DNA from: JADJPL01 sp040382095
Lineage (GTDB): Bacteria; Bacteroidota; Bacteroidia; Chitinophagales; Saprospiraceae
DNA length: 64,000 bases
Direction of reading: 5' to 3'
Assembly: GCA_040382095.1 (NCBI GenBank)
Contig: JBEIGB010000002.1
Coordinates: 56,464-120,463, forward strand
A program made the position numbers and the translations under genes. The first letter of the stretch is position 1. The number at the start of each line of letters is the position of its first letter. A model generated the notes under the pieces. That model did no database searches, was not told the DNA's origin, and worked only from the letters and a program-made list of their open reading frames with translations. This document shows, piece after piece, positions 44,780-54,370 of this stretch.

Positions 44780-46117
44780 ATGATGAAGCTTTGGCAAAAA
44801 GACTATCACGTCCTACGGGAAATCGAGGGGTTTACCGTTGGCAGAGACCGGGAAATGGACCTGTACCTTGCCCCTTTTGATATCCTGGGCTCCCTGGCGC
44901 ATATCCGGATGCTTTGTGAGACGGGACTCCTGGACGAACCAGATTTTGCGTTGCTGGATAACGCTTTGAAAGAATTGTACCGAGAAGCGGTAGCAGGCCA
45001 TGTACGGATTGAGGAAGGCGTCGAAGATATTCATTCCCAGGTAGAGCTGATGCTCACCCGAAGCCTGGGGGAAGCAGGAAAGAAGATCCACAGCGGCCGG
45101 TCGAGGAACGATCAGGTGCTCGTGGACCTGCGCTTATACTTCCGGTCGGAAATACAAGTCGTGGCAGAGTTGATGAAGGGCCTTTTTGATCAGCTACAGG
45201 AGCTGTCACAGACCCACAAGGACACTTTGATGCCCGGATATACGCATTTTCAGGTAGCAATGCCCTCGTCTTTTGGATTGTGGTTTGGGGCTTACGCAGA
45301 ATCCCTGGCGGATGACCTTTTGGTGCTGCACAGCGCATTTCAGATCGCAAACCAAAACCCTTTGGGCTCTGCTGCAGGATATGGATCCTCATTTCCCCTC
45401 AGGCGCAGGCGGACGACCGAGCTACTGGGTTTTTCAGACCTGAGCTACAACACAGTCAATGCCCAGATGGGCAGGGGAAAAACAGAACTGTTTCTCGCCT
45501 TTGCGCTTGCAGCACTCGGACAGACAATGGGCAAAATGGCAATGGACATTGTATTGTTCCTCAACCAAAATTTTGGGTTCATCAGCTTTCCCGATGCGCT
45601 GACCACGGGTTCGAGCATCATGCCGCATAAAAAAAATCCGGATGTATTTGAGCTGATCCGCGCCCGCTGTAATATGTTACAGGCACTTCCCGCCCAGGTC
45701 GCGCAATTGACGACAAATCTGCCTTCCGGATATCACCGGGACTTTCAGTTGTTGAAAGAGATGATTTTTCCTGCCCTGGAAAGTGCAAAGGCTTGCCTGC
45801 GCATCGCTGCATTTTCCCTTGGGTATATCGAGCTAAAAGAGGGATTGCTCGATGACCCGCGGTATCTGTACCTTTTCAGTGTAGAAGAAGTAAACCGCAG
45901 GGTGCTGGAAGGTATTCCGTTCCGGGATGCCTATCGGGAAATCGGCGCGGCAATCGCCGCCGGTGAATTTAATCCCGACCGGCGAGTCGTCCATACCCAC
46001 GAGGGAAGTATCGGGAACCTTTGTAATGCGGAAATCAAGGCCAAATGGGACAGGATATTCGGTACATTTGGGTTTGACAAGATCGAACATTGCCTGAGAG
46101 AACTGGCAGAAGGATAA
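44780..46117 (+). CDS. argH: argininosuccinate lyase
   Basis: A fumarase-superfamily enzyme of 445 residues that splits argininosuccinate into arginine and fumarate, the last step of arginine synthesis. The signature GSSIMPHKKNPDVFE is intact; SGRSRNDQV and THFQVAMPSSFGLW are also conserved. ATG at 44780 (or 44783) is preferred to the upstream TTG at 44768. It is separated from argE by a repeat hairpin but is probably in the same operon. Confidence 0.96.
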   Translation: MMKLWQKDYHVLREIEGFTVGRDREMDLYLAPFDILGSLAHIRMLCETGLLDEPDFALLDNALKELYREAVAGHVRIEEGVEDIHSQVELMLTRSLGEAGKKIHSGRSRNDQVLVDLRLYFRSEIQVVAELMKGLFDQLQELSQTHKDTLMPGYTHFQVAMPSSFGLWFGAYAESLADDLLVLHSAFQIANQNPLGSAAGYGSSFPLRRRRTTELLGFSDLSYNTVNAQMGRGKTELFLAFALAALGQTMGKMAMDIVLFLNQNFGFISFPDALTTGSSIMPHKKNPDVFELIRARCNMLQALPAQVAQLTTNLPSGYHRDFQLLKEMIFPALESAKACLRIAAFSLGYIELKEGLLDDPRYLYLFSVEEVNRRVLEGIPFRDAYREIGAAIAAGEFNPDRRVVHTHEGSIGNLCNAEIKAKWDRIFGTFGFDKIEHCLRELAEG

Positions 46118-46118
46118 C

Positions 46119-46907
46119 TCAGCGCAGGAATTTTTCCCAATCAACCTTTTCGATCAGTTGATGACCCTGTGGAAGGGTGTGCAGGGTAAGGCCAGGGATG
46201 CCTTCTGTCCATTTATTGATACTGGAAAGGCGTACGAGAGGGTCTTTCTCCCCGATGAACAGGTGAATTGGTACAGGAGTTTGGGATATCCATTCAATAA
46301 GGGCTTTCCTGCGGACAGGGAAATTGGCCATGCTGACCCAGGTTCTGAACAAACGCTGCCGTCTGTCGGGCGATTCCAGATGATGTCGCATAAAACGCAG
46401 GGGGAAAGGATGTAACAGGCTGGTTTTGACAAGAAGACCGGCGATAAAAAGGAGAATAGCAGGATGAAGAATTACCAGGCCGAGTGCCCTGCGCATCCAT
46501 TGGGGGATACCCGTAGTCCACGATTGCCAACGGCCTCCGGCGGCTTCGGGGGATAGCAAAAACATTCTACTACAGGCTGTTTTGACCGGGGTCGAGGCGC
46601 CTAACCAAAGCCCTGCCCCATAGCTGAAGCCCAATGCTTCGAAACCACTGGTGCCTGCTTCCATGCTCAAAATTGCCTGGACGATGGCCCGCAAATCAGC
46701 CTGAAAAAAAAATGGTGCCTGCCACGAAGTGCGGCCGTGCCACGGGAGGTCAATCGCATATATGCAATAGCCCTGGGATAGGGGCAAACCGGAGAACACA
46801 CTTCCATCCTGGCCAAACCCATGCAGGGCAACAATCACGCGATGGCCACTACCCGATTTGCGGAAAAAAACTTTCCCGCCTTCAATCGCTATGTAGCCTT
46901 CTTTCAC
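46119..46907 (-). CDS. alpha/beta hydrolase
   Basis: A protein of 262 residues with oxyanion-region VALHGFGQDGSVF, nucleophile elbow ALGFSYGAGLW (Ser in GFSYG), acidic residue in FIGEKDPLVR and C-terminal His in TLPQGHQLIEKV. All elements of a catalytic triad are present. The substrate is unknown. It is convergent with argH, 1 base apart. Confidence 0.85.
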   Translation of the reverse strand: MKEGYIAIEGGKVFFRKSGSGHRVIVALHGFGQDGSVFSGLPLSQGYCIYAIDLPWHGRTSWQAPFFFQADLRAIVQAILSMEAGTSGFEALGFSYGAGLWLGASTPVKTACSRMFLLSPEAAGGRWQSWTTGIPQWMRRALGLVILHPAILLFIAGLLVKTSLLHPFPLRFMRHHLESPDRRQRLFRTWVSMANFPVRRKALIEWISQTPVPIHLFIGEKDPLVRLSSINKWTEGIPGLTLHTLPQGHQLIEKVDWEKFLR

Positions 46908-46934
46908 GTTTGTTGTAATATTGAGGGACCGCCC

Positions 46935-48398
46935 TTAATCCAGTACACGTACGCGGATACCCGTCCAAAGGGAGAAAGTGTGTATCCGGTCCAGGTTAGG
47001 CCCGAGGCCGTTGGAAAAATACCCAAAGGAACGGTGGTAGGTCGGCTGAAAAAATATTCCCCAGCGTTCTGAAACAAACCTTTCGACCCCGAGGGCGATA
47101 TTGGCAGTGACATAACTATTTTCTTTGAACGCCCCCCCCTGGAACCAACCCTCGATCCGGTTGCGGAGCCGGGATTCCCCGGCGGGGGTCTGTGCGAGAA
47201 AAGCAGGGAAAGCGGTTGGCGGGGCAAAATAATAGTTGGCTTCAAAAGCGACCTGCAAGGAAGCGCCCCCGGACAGATAAGCCCGCCATTTGTCCTTGCG
47301 CAGCGCATCATAACGAAGGTAGAGCGGGAGATTGATCATGTTGAGCTCTACCGTTTGCAGCGATTCGCCCACATAGCCGTCCTGGAAATTCCCCCTGATG
47401 AAAATTACCGGCAGCGGACGATATTGTTTTGCTGCATAAACCAGCCCGGATCCGATTTCCATCCGACCATACTCCAGCCCAAAGAGCAAGCCTCCTCCAT
47501 AGCCCAGGGCGTATCGGTCAAAACCTTTGATGCGGTAGAGGTAATTAGGAGGGGTCATTACCCGGTTGTAATCGGCAGACCCCAGCATAGAGATATTGAG
47601 ACGCGCCTGTTTGGGTGAGTCTTTTAAAGCAAAGACCCCTTCCTCATATTCTTCGGGTGCGAGGGCCAGCAGTTTGAACTGGGGAACGGCAATCGCCGGT
47701 ACTGCCCAGTGCGCCGGGTCATTCCGCTTTTGCTCCCTTGACTTTTCCGGTAAATTATAAGTAAGGGTAAGGCCTTGCCCAACGTTATGGCTGGGCAGGA
47801 TATCCAGTATTTTTGTAACCGCATCCGAAGCCGAAGGCACTAAGCCCTGCGGGTGCGGGCTTTCGGGTAGAAAAGATAGCGTGGGGCCACCCACCCGATT
47901 ATCGGAAGCATTAATTGGGTGCGGGTGGATTTCCTTGCTGACCAGTTGGTCATCTCCAGGGACCGGTACAATAGTACCCGCATCCGCGCTATCGTGCAGA
48001 GTGCGATATTGCCCGGAAGCAATTGGCTGGGTGGGGCTTTCAAATACAGGAGGAGGAAGTACCGGCCTGTTCGCCCATTGCCATACGAGGATTGTAAAAA
48101 ACAGGATGAGGCATAATTCCAACGACTTGTAGAAAAAGACCCTTTCGCGCAAAACGGCGTGGAACTGAATTTTCTGCTCCATCAGGGGCCATGTCGCCGA
48201 CGCAGACCCATGCACAGTTACATGTTGGAGCTTTTGGGAGATAAGCCGGTCCGATTGTTGTTCCGACTCCGGATCCCCCAAAGGTGGTGTGGCCGCCTCC
48301 AGTTTTTTCTGAAAGGCCTCCCAGTGGGCGGGCTGTGAGGGCACTTCAATCCCCTTCAGCTTATTCCGTATAATATTATCAAATTTCTTCGTACCCAT
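46935..48398 (-). CDS. putative trans-envelope regulator: cytoplasmic domain, one inner-membrane span, C-terminal beta-barrel
   Basis: A protein of 487 residues. Residues 1-90 are soluble and charged (MGTKKFDNIIRNKLKGIEVP...), followed by one hydrophobic span (about 95-113, LCLILFFTILVWQW), a Pro-rich linker (about 115-265) and a C-terminal about 220-residue PorT/OMP beta-barrel-like domain with alternating aromatic strands (YGGGLLFGLEYGRMEIGSGL). It overlaps the ECF sigma gene by 20 bases. This arrangement fits an anti-sigma-like protein that senses at the outer membrane. Anti-sigma activity is inferred from position; no zinc-finger anti-sigma motif is visible. Confidence 0.75.
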   Translation of the reverse strand: MGTKKFDNIIRNKLKGIEVPSQPAHWEAFQKKLEAATPPLGDPESEQQSDRLISQKLQHVTVHGSASATWPLMEQKIQFHAVLRERVFFYKSLELCLILFFTILVWQWANRPVLPPPVFESPTQPIASGQYRTLHDSADAGTIVPVPGDDQLVSKEIHPHPINASDNRVGGPTLSFLPESPHPQGLVPSASDAVTKILDILPSHNVGQGLTLTYNLPEKSREQKRNDPAHWAVPAIAVPQFKLLALAPEEYEEGVFALKDSPKQARLNISMLGSADYNRVMTPPNYLYRIKGFDRYALGYGGGLLFGLEYGRMEIGSGLVYAAKQYRPLPVIFIRGNFQDGYVGESLQTVELNMINLPLYLRYDALRKDKWRAYLSGGASLQVAFEANYYFAPPTAFPAFLAQTPAGESRLRNRIEGWFQGGAFKENSYVTANIALGVERFVSERWGIFFQPTYHRSFGYFSNGLGPNLDRIHTFSLWTGIRVRVLD

Positions 48399-48951
48399 TT
48401 CCAGTTATTTCCCGCGTCAGCAGCGCTTTCAATTTCATTCGTGCTTTCACCAGGTTCGACCTGGAGGTACTCTCTGTAATATCCAGCAAATCGGCGATTT
48501 CTTTATGCGAATAACCTTCAACAACAAACAAGTTGAAAATTGTCCGGTATGTCGGGGAAAGCTGCTGGACGGCAAGCAGGATTTCCTGCTCCGAGCAGTG
48601 GCTGATGGCATCTATCTCTTCCTGCGAAATATGTGCGGCCTGAGCCAACTCCTCTGTCCGCCGGCGCATACGCTTCCGATAAAAATCAATTGCCGTATTA
48701 ACAATAATCCGCCGCATCCAGGATAAGAGCGAGGTACCTATTTGATAGCGGTCAATGTGCTGAAAAATTTTGATAAAAGACTCGTGCAGGATATCCAGCG
48801 CATCGTGTTCATTGTTTGCGTAACGCAGGCATACGACCATTAACTTGCTGTAGTATTCTTCATACAGCAACTGTTGTGCCCAGCGCTCCTGACGTTTACA
48901 TGCGCAGATAACATCCTCTTCCCCAAAATTGGCAGGCAATACGAAGTCCAT
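48379..48951 (-). CDS. ECF-type RNA polymerase sigma factor
   Basis: A protein of 190 residues. Region 2 is visible at about 20-90 (LYEEYYSKLMVVCLRYANNEHDALDILHESFIKIF, WMRRIIVNTAIDFYRK) and region 4 at about 125-180 (LSPTYRTIFNLFVVEGYSHKEIADLLDITESTSRSNL). It is translationally coupled (20-base overlap) to a membrane/beta-barrel protein that probably controls it. Target genes are unknown. Confidence 0.93.
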   Translation of the reverse strand: MDFVLPANFGEEDVICACKRQERWAQQLLYEEYYSKLMVVCLRYANNEHDALDILHESFIKIFQHIDRYQIGTSLLSWMRRIIVNTAIDFYRKRMRRRTEELAQAAHISQEEIDAISHCSEQEILLAVQQLSPTYRTIFNLFVVEGYSHKEIADLLDITESTSRSNLVKARMKLKALLTREITGNGYEEI

Positions 48952-49330
48952 ATCCTGGATTTTTAGGCCGGCCAGGCAATCTCATATCCTGGCGCGAACA
49001 TTCCGTCCATAAATGTACTCGTATTGCCGTAAACTTGCAAGAGGCAATTCGAAAACTACCTGTGAGGCTTTACAAAACAAACAGACTTTAACAACCTTGA
49101 TGGAACGTCTCCTGTTCGACAGGCGCTGCCTGACATACAACACCTTTTGCATAGCACTGCTTTGCGGGATACCCTCTGACATTTTTTAATAAAAAAGTTT
49201 TAAATAATTTTTTTTAACCTATTTTTGTTTTAAATTTGACGGGTTTTATGGTGGGCAGTAATGCTTGAAGCGTAGCAGTATTCCCAACCCGGGGCGATCC
49301 CGTCGCAGCAAGTTAAATAATGGTCAAAGC
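48952..49330. other. divergent intergenic region with promoter candidates
   Basis: The gap between the sigma factor gene (left) and topoisomerase gene (right). Two TANNTTTG matches on the plus strand, TATTTTTG (49220-49227) and TAAATTTG (49231-49238), could start the topoisomerase transcript with a leader of about 90 bases. Neither has a clear TTTG at -33. A 66-codon minus-strand ORF (48982-49182) is not convincing. Confidence 0.45.
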
Positions 49331-51940
49331 ATGAGCGAGATACCAGAACAAGGTCAAGAGAATGTGGTAAATGGGCTTTCTTCCCTGAACAAAATGTACC
49401 AGGGCTACTTTCTGGATTACGCATCGTACGTCATCCTGGAACGGGCAGTTCCCACAATCGAAGACGGGCTCAAACCCGTACAGCGCCGGATCCTGCATGC
49501 GATGAAGGAAATGGACGACGGGCGCTACCACAAGGTGGCGAATATTATCGGGCAGACGATGCAATACCATCCACATGGGGATGCCGCTATCGGGGACGCG
49601 TTGGTCAATCTGGGGCAGAAAGACTTATTGATAGATACCCAGGGCAACTGGGGCAATATCCTGACTGGCGACAGTGCTGCAGCAGCGCGCTACATCGAGG
49701 CCAGGCTTACTAAATTCGCGCTCGAAGTCGTATTTAACCCGCAGACTACCCGGTGGCAGCTTTCCTACGATGGGAGAAAGCGCGAGCCCGTAACACTCCC
49801 GGTAAAATTCCCACTTCTGCTCGCCCAGGGCGCAGAGGGGATCGCCGTCGGCCTTTCTACCAAAATCCTCCCCCACAACTTCATCGAGCTCATCGAAGCA
49901 TCTATCAGTATCCTGAAGGGAGAAAAAGTGCGCATATTCCCCGATTTTCCGACCGGCGGCATGATTGACGTTTCGGATTATCAAAACGGCCGCAGGGGTG
50001 GGCGTATCCGCGCAAGGGCCCGCCTGGAAAAAATGGATAAAAACCTGATTGCTGTCCGGGAACTGCCTTTCGGTGTCAATACCGGTTCGCTCATAGAAAG
50101 TATCATAAAAGCCAACGATAAGGGCAAAATCAAGATAAAACAGGTTACCGACAATACGGCACAGGAGGTAGAGGTGCTGGTAGAACTCGCCACCGGCGTT
50201 TCTCCTGACGTGGCGATTGATGCCCTATTCGCCTTCACCGATTGCGAAGTCTCTATCTCCCCCAATGCCTGCGTGATTATTGATGAAAAACCGCACTTCC
50301 TGTCGGTCGAAGAAATCCTCAGGCGCTGTACCTTCCAGACGAAGGAACTGCTCCGCCAGGAGCTCCTGATCAAGGAACACGAACTACTGGAAAAATGGCA
50401 CCTCGCCAGCCTGGAAAAAATCTTTATCGAAAACCGCATCTACCACGAAATCGAAGCTTGCGAATCCTGGGAAGAGGTGATCGTCACGATTGATCGCGAG
50501 CTCCGACGTTATGTGCGCTGCCCCTCCGAAGAACCCACGCCCAATGACCAGCGCCTGCTATTGATGCGCGATTTCACAAACGACGATGTTGTCCGGCTGA
50601 CGGAAATCAAAATCAAGCGCATTTCGAAATACAATACTTTCAAAGCAGATGAGCTGATTGCCGCACTGGAGGAGGAACTCCGCCAGGTCCGGCACGACTT
50701 GAACCACCTCACAGATTATGCCATCGCCTACTTCCTGCGGCTGCTGGAAAAATATGGCAAAGGCAGGGAACGAAAGACCAGGATTACCTCATTGGATGCC
50801 ATACAGGCTACAGAGGTGGTGGCCAACAATGCCAGGCTCTACGTCAACCGCACCGATGGCTTCGTCGGGTTTGGTATGAAAAAAGACGAATTTGTTTGTG
50901 ATTGTTCCGATATTGACGATGTAATCGTCTTCAGGTCCGATGGCAAATTTGTAGTGACCCGCATCACCGAAAAAACATTTGTAGGCAAGGATATCCTCCA
51001 TGTCGCAATCTGGAAAAAAGCCGATGAACGGACTACTTACAATATGATTTACCTCGACGGCAGCACCGGCCGTTCTTATGCGAAGCGCTTCAACGTAACG
51101 GCGATCACCCGGGACCGGGAGTACGACCTGACGACGGGTGAAAAAGGATCTAAATTGTTCTACTTCTCCGTGAGCCCCAATGGGGAGGCCGAGGTGGTCA
51201 ATGTAATACTTAGTCCTACCTGTAAGGCCAAGAAGAAGGCCTTCGAATTTGATTTTGGCGAGCTGGCCATCAAAGGCCGTAGTGCCCAGGGCAATATGGT
51301 GACCCGCTTCCCGGTGCGCAAAATCGCGCTAAAAACCGTAGGAAAGTCCACCCTCGGAGCCCTACGCCTATGGATGGACGAAGTGAGTGGCAAGCTCAAT
51401 ACCGATGCCCGTGGTATTTTCCTTGGCGAATTCGACACAGGCGACCGACTGCTCCTGCTCTACAAAGAGGGAGCCTATGAAATCATGGAAATTGATCAGA
51501 ATCGCCGCTTTAACCCCGAAGAAGTGATCTTTATCGGCAAATATGCCCCAGACCTGACCATCAGCGCGGTCCACTTCGATGGCCATAAAGGATGGACCAT
51601 GGTCAAGCGCTTCCACATCGAAACTTCTACCCTCGACCAACGCTTTAGCTTCCTCACCGATCATAAGGACTCCCGCCTGCTCTTCGCGTCAACGAAACCC
51701 AATCCCCGGATCCAATATTCGGTCAGGGTACGCAACAAAAAAATCCCCGGCGAGCTGAGTATAGCAGAATTTATTGACGTGAAAGGATGGAAAGCCCTGG
51801 GAAATAAACTGAGCGACCAGAAACTCGGAGATGTCGCAGAAATTGATACACCTGCCGATTCCACAGCAAAGCTTCACGCCGGCGATACTATTGACTTTGA
51901 TATAGACCCGGCAGCACCACAGGGAACCCTCTTCACCTGA
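49331..51940 (+). CDS. type IIA topoisomerase subunit A (GyrA/ParC family)
   Basis: The cleavage subunit of a type IIA topoisomerase, 869 residues. The winged-helix core has YASYVILERAVPTIEDGLKP, HKVANIIGQTMQYHPHGD and the catalytic Tyr121 in AAARYIEARLT. The C-terminal about 380 residues have beta-pinwheel-like repeats, but no obvious GyrA box, which favours topoisomerase IV (ParC). Met at 49331 gives Tyr121 at the expected place; the frame is open to 49265. ParC or GyrA function needs the partner subunit, which is not in the window. Confidence 0.9.
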   Translation: MSEIPEQGQENVVNGLSSLNKMYQGYFLDYASYVILERAVPTIEDGLKPVQRRILHAMKEMDDGRYHKVANIIGQTMQYHPHGDAAIGDALVNLGQKDLLIDTQGNWGNILTGDSAAAARYIEARLTKFALEVVFNPQTTRWQLSYDGRKREPVTLPVKFPLLLAQGAEGIAVGLSTKILPHNFIELIEASISILKGEKVRIFPDFPTGGMIDVSDYQNGRRGGRIRARARLEKMDKNLIAVRELPFGVNTGSLIESIIKANDKGKIKIKQVTDNTAQEVEVLVELATGVSPDVAIDALFAFTDCEVSISPNACVIIDEKPHFLSVEEILRRCTFQTKELLRQELLIKEHELLEKWHLASLEKIFIENRIYHEIEACESWEEVIVTIDRELRRYVRCPSEEPTPNDQRLLLMRDFTNDDVVRLTEIKIKRISKYNTFKADELIAALEEELRQVRHDLNHLTDYAIAYFLRLLEKYGKGRERKTRITSLDAIQATEVVANNARLYVNRTDGFVGFGMKKDEFVCDCSDIDDVIVFRSDGKFVVTRITEKTFVGKDILHVAIWKKADERTTYNMIYLDGSTGRSYAKRFNVTAITRDREYDLTTGEKGSKLFYFSVSPNGEAEVVNVILSPTCKAKKKAFEFDFGELAIKGRSAQGNMVTRFPVRKIALKTVGKSTLGALRLWMDEVSGKLNTDARGIFLGEFDTGDRLLLLYKEGAYEIMEIDQNRRFNPEEVIFIGKYAPDLTISAVHFDGHKGWTMVKRFHIETSTLDQRFSFLTDHKDSRLLFASTKPNPRIQYSVRVRNKKIPGELSIAEFIDVKGWKALGNKLSDQKLGDVAEIDTPADSTAKLHAGDTIDFDIDPAAPQGTLFT

Positions 51941-51982
51941 AGCAGGTACCGGAAAGGCAGGGCTGAGCCGGATTATTCCGGC

Positions 51983-52594
51983 TTAACCCATTTCGGAAAC
52001 AACCTCCTGTACCTCGGGAATCATCCTGCGGAGCATCCCCTCTATACCAGCTTTCAACGTCACCGTAGAGGAAGGGCAACCGCTGCAGGAACCCTGAAGG
52101 ACTACCGTTACCGTACCTTGATGGAACGATTTGAACTCGATGTTGCCGCCATCGCCCTCAACGGCGGGTTTGACGTACATATCAATGAGGTCTTTAATCC
52201 TTTTTACAAGTTCAGCGTCTTCCCCGGAATAATCCGCGGCGTGGCGTTCGGCCTCCTCAGCAGCGATGAATTCAGTAAACCCGTCTTTGACAATAGTTTT
52301 ACCTTCTTCGACATAATGCTTGATGAAGTCTTTGATCGGAAGTTTGAGGTCTTCCCATTCGTAGTTGAAGGCCTTGGTGATGGTCACAAAGTTGTTGCAG
52401 ATATACACCCCTTTAACGTACGGCAGATCGAAAAGGGCATGGCCCAGTGGCGACCATTCCGCCGCCAGGGCCGCCTCCCTGAAATCAGCAGTGCCTTTGA
52501 ACAGCATCCTGTTGGTGACGAATTTCAACGACTCCGGGTTGGGTGTATTTTCCGTGTACAGCAGTACCGGACTTTGGGCGATTGGGTTGCTCAT
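51983..52594 (-). CDS. NifU/Nfu-type iron-sulfur scaffold protein
   Basis: A protein of 203 residues with an Nfu N-terminal domain (about 10-100: YTENTPNPESLKFVTNRML) and a C-terminal NifU-like domain (about 135-203) with the Fe-S-binding CSGCPSS (Cys170, Cys173). It delivers 4Fe-4S clusters to apoproteins. This is the common Bacteroidota layout, comparable to mitochondrial NFU1. Confidence 0.93.
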   Translation of the reverse strand: MSNPIAQSPVLLYTENTPNPESLKFVTNRMLFKGTADFREAALAAEWSPLGHALFDLPYVKGVYICNNFVTITKAFNYEWEDLKLPIKDFIKHYVEEGKTIVKDGFTEFIAAEEAERHAADYSGEDAELVKRIKDLIDMYVKPAVEGDGGNIEFKSFHQGTVTVVLQGSCSGCPSSTVTLKAGIEGMLRRMIPEVQEVVSEMG

Positions 52595-52682
52595 GATTCG
52601 ATATGTTTTTACAATTTTTTTCTAAAACGCTTAAAAGCCATTGATGGTTGAGCGCTTTTTGCTCCTTTACACACGGGGGCGT

Positions 52683-53438
52683 TCATCCGTATAATTCTGT
52701 ACGGACCTGATGCGCTGGATAGCCGAGGTCGCTGGTCAGTTGGCGCACGGCTTCATCTACCATATTGGACCAGCCGCAAAGGTAGAAAAGCAAATCCTCC
52801 CGCTTTTCCCGGTAGTATTCCTGATAGACCTGGTGGACATAACCCTGATACAGGTCAAAGGGCGCCTGAAGGAGCTGTGGACCAGCCTCCCGGGAGAGGG
52901 CCACGGAGTAAGTAAACCCGGGAAGTACGTCTTGTAATTGAATAAATTCTTTTTCATAAAGTACACCCGCCCTCCATCGCGTCCCGAAGATGAGATGAAT
53001 CTTCCGATGGGGTGGTTTCCGGTGGAGGAGGTCCAGGAGCATACTTCTGAAAGGGGCTACACCAGTACCGGTACAGATAAGGACAAGATCTTTGTCTAAG
53101 GTTTCGGGGAGGATAAATGCCCCGCCAGGGCCTTTGAAGCGGATGGCAGCGCCTTCGTGTATATGGTCGAAAAGATAATTGCTCGCCAGACCGCCTTCGA
53201 GGCGGACGATGCATAGCTCAATCACATTGGAGCCGTCGGGGGCACTCGCAATGGAATAGCTCCTCCAGCGTTGCAGGCGTTTTTCGTGGATGGGAAGATC
53301 CATAGTAATGAACTGTCCGGGCTTAAAGTCAAAGCCAGGCAATTCCGGGACTTCGAGCCAGAAACTACGGGTATTGGGGGCGCGTGTTTCGATCCTCCGA
53401 ATGACGCCATCGTACCAGTTTGCTGTGGGCATGGTCAA
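52683..53438 (-). CDS. plant-type ferredoxin/flavodoxin-NADP+ reductase
   Basis: A protein of 251 residues: FAD domain with RSYSIASAP (FAD-binding RxYS) and LASNYLFDHIHEG, NAD(P) domain with LVLICTGTGVAPFRSML and FYLCGWSNMVDEAV. It overlaps the GYDIA kinase gene by four bases, so it belongs to the mevalonate operon. It could supply electrons to an Fe-S enzyme, or simply share a transcript. A different reductase type is encoded at 6362-7366. Confidence 0.88.
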   Translation of the reverse strand: MTMPTANWYDGVIRRIETRAPNTRSFWLEVPELPGFDFKPGQFITMDLPIHEKRLQRWRSYSIASAPDGSNVIELCIVRLEGGLASNYLFDHIHEGAAIRFKGPGGAFILPETLDKDLVLICTGTGVAPFRSMLLDLLHRKPPHRKIHLIFGTRWRAGVLYEKEFIQLQDVLPGFTYSVALSREAGPQLLQAPFDLYQGYVHQVYQEYYREKREDLLFYLCGWSNMVDEAVRQLTSDLGYPAHQVRTELYG

Positions 53439-54370
53439 AAATGGTTTAAGATCAGGTCATTGTATTGCAGGCATACGTCAAAGCCTTTTTCCCGAAAATA
53501 ATCAATCGTTGCGGGAGCAGGCAAGGAAGAAGCTGCGAGCACAAAATCGCCGCCCCAGGCACCCAGGGATTTGATCGCCCCGGGAAAATCGGGGAAATAT
53601 AGTTCTCCTGCCCGGGGCAACTGCAACACTTCGGATACGCAGCTTTCATGGGTATGCAAAAGCGTGCAGAATTGACGGAAATCCTTTGCGGCGGCAATTT
53701 CCCAGCTCAGGCGGCTAATATGCGCCAATAAGGAATTATCATTTCCCATGAGCTCCCGATACCGGCTGATCCCCGCCCTGCTATCCTGTTTCTTACCCAG
53801 ATAAACAAAGAACAATTGATTGCTGAAAGCAGGATGGAAAGGGATGTGTACGAAATGGGGCACACCTGCGTCTCGCTGGAATAAAATCGGCCCTGCAGCA
53901 CCGGCACATGCCAGGTCATACCCTGATCCTCCGAAACTCCCCGCGAGCAGCGCGTAAGGGTCGGTATCGGTGAGTGCAGCGAGCAGGGTGACAAGTGTCG
54001 AACTGCTCCCCAGGCCCCAGTGTCGGGGGAATTCCAGTTGGGTGACGATTTTCAGCGCAGGTTGTGCCGTCCAGCCTTCCGGGCGAAGACGGTGTACCGC
54101 CTGTCCGATCTTTTCAAGGTTCCGGCCAACTTCTACATCGCTGCCTTCCAGTAAGGTCCACCCGGGAAGGCTGAATGTACCCCGGAACCACAAATGGCCA
54201 TTGGCATCATAGCTCTCCCATTCGATGCCTGACCCAGTGCCAGGTTGACAGGAAAGGGTTTGGCCAAGGCGGGTGGGCAGGGCGAGGGCAAGGGCTCCAT
54301 CCAGTACGAAGTATTCCCCGCTGATCAGAAGTTTTCCGTTGGCCCGGTATGTCCCTTCCTGTTGCTTCAT
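53435..54370 (-). CDS. GYDIA-family GHMP kinase
   Basis: A GHMP kinase of 311 residues. The N-terminal GKLLISGEYFVLDGALALALPT and ATP-binding HWGLGSSSTLVTLLAAL (motif 2) are clear; the GYDLACAGAAGP segment is the family-defining motif. GYDIA kinases occur in Bacteroidota next to HMG-CoA reductase and are assumed to act in the mevalonate pathway (mevalonate, phosphomevalonate or diphosphomevalonate step not known). It overlaps HMG-CoA reductase by four bases. Confidence 0.9.
   Translation of the reverse strand: MKQQEGTYRANGKLLISGEYFVLDGALALALPTRLGQTLSCQPGTGSGIEWESYDANGHLWFRGTFSLPGWTLLEGSDVEVGRNLEKIGQAVHRLRPEGWTAQPALKIVTQLEFPRHWGLGSSSTLVTLLAALTDTDPYALLAGSFGGSGYDLACAGAAGPILFQRDAGVPHFVHIPFHPAFSNQLFFVYLGKKQDSRAGISRYRELMGNDNSLLAHISRLSWEIAAAKDFRQFCTLLHTHESCVSEVLQLPRAGELYFPDFPGAIKSLGAWGGDFVLAASSLPAPATIDYFREKGFDVCLQYNDLILNHF

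Noticed and set aside
48982..49182. 66-codon minus-strand ORF between the sigma factor and topoisomerase genes
   Set aside because: Basic, low-complexity-like composition, no conserved motif and no promoter; more likely leader DNA of the sigma operon.
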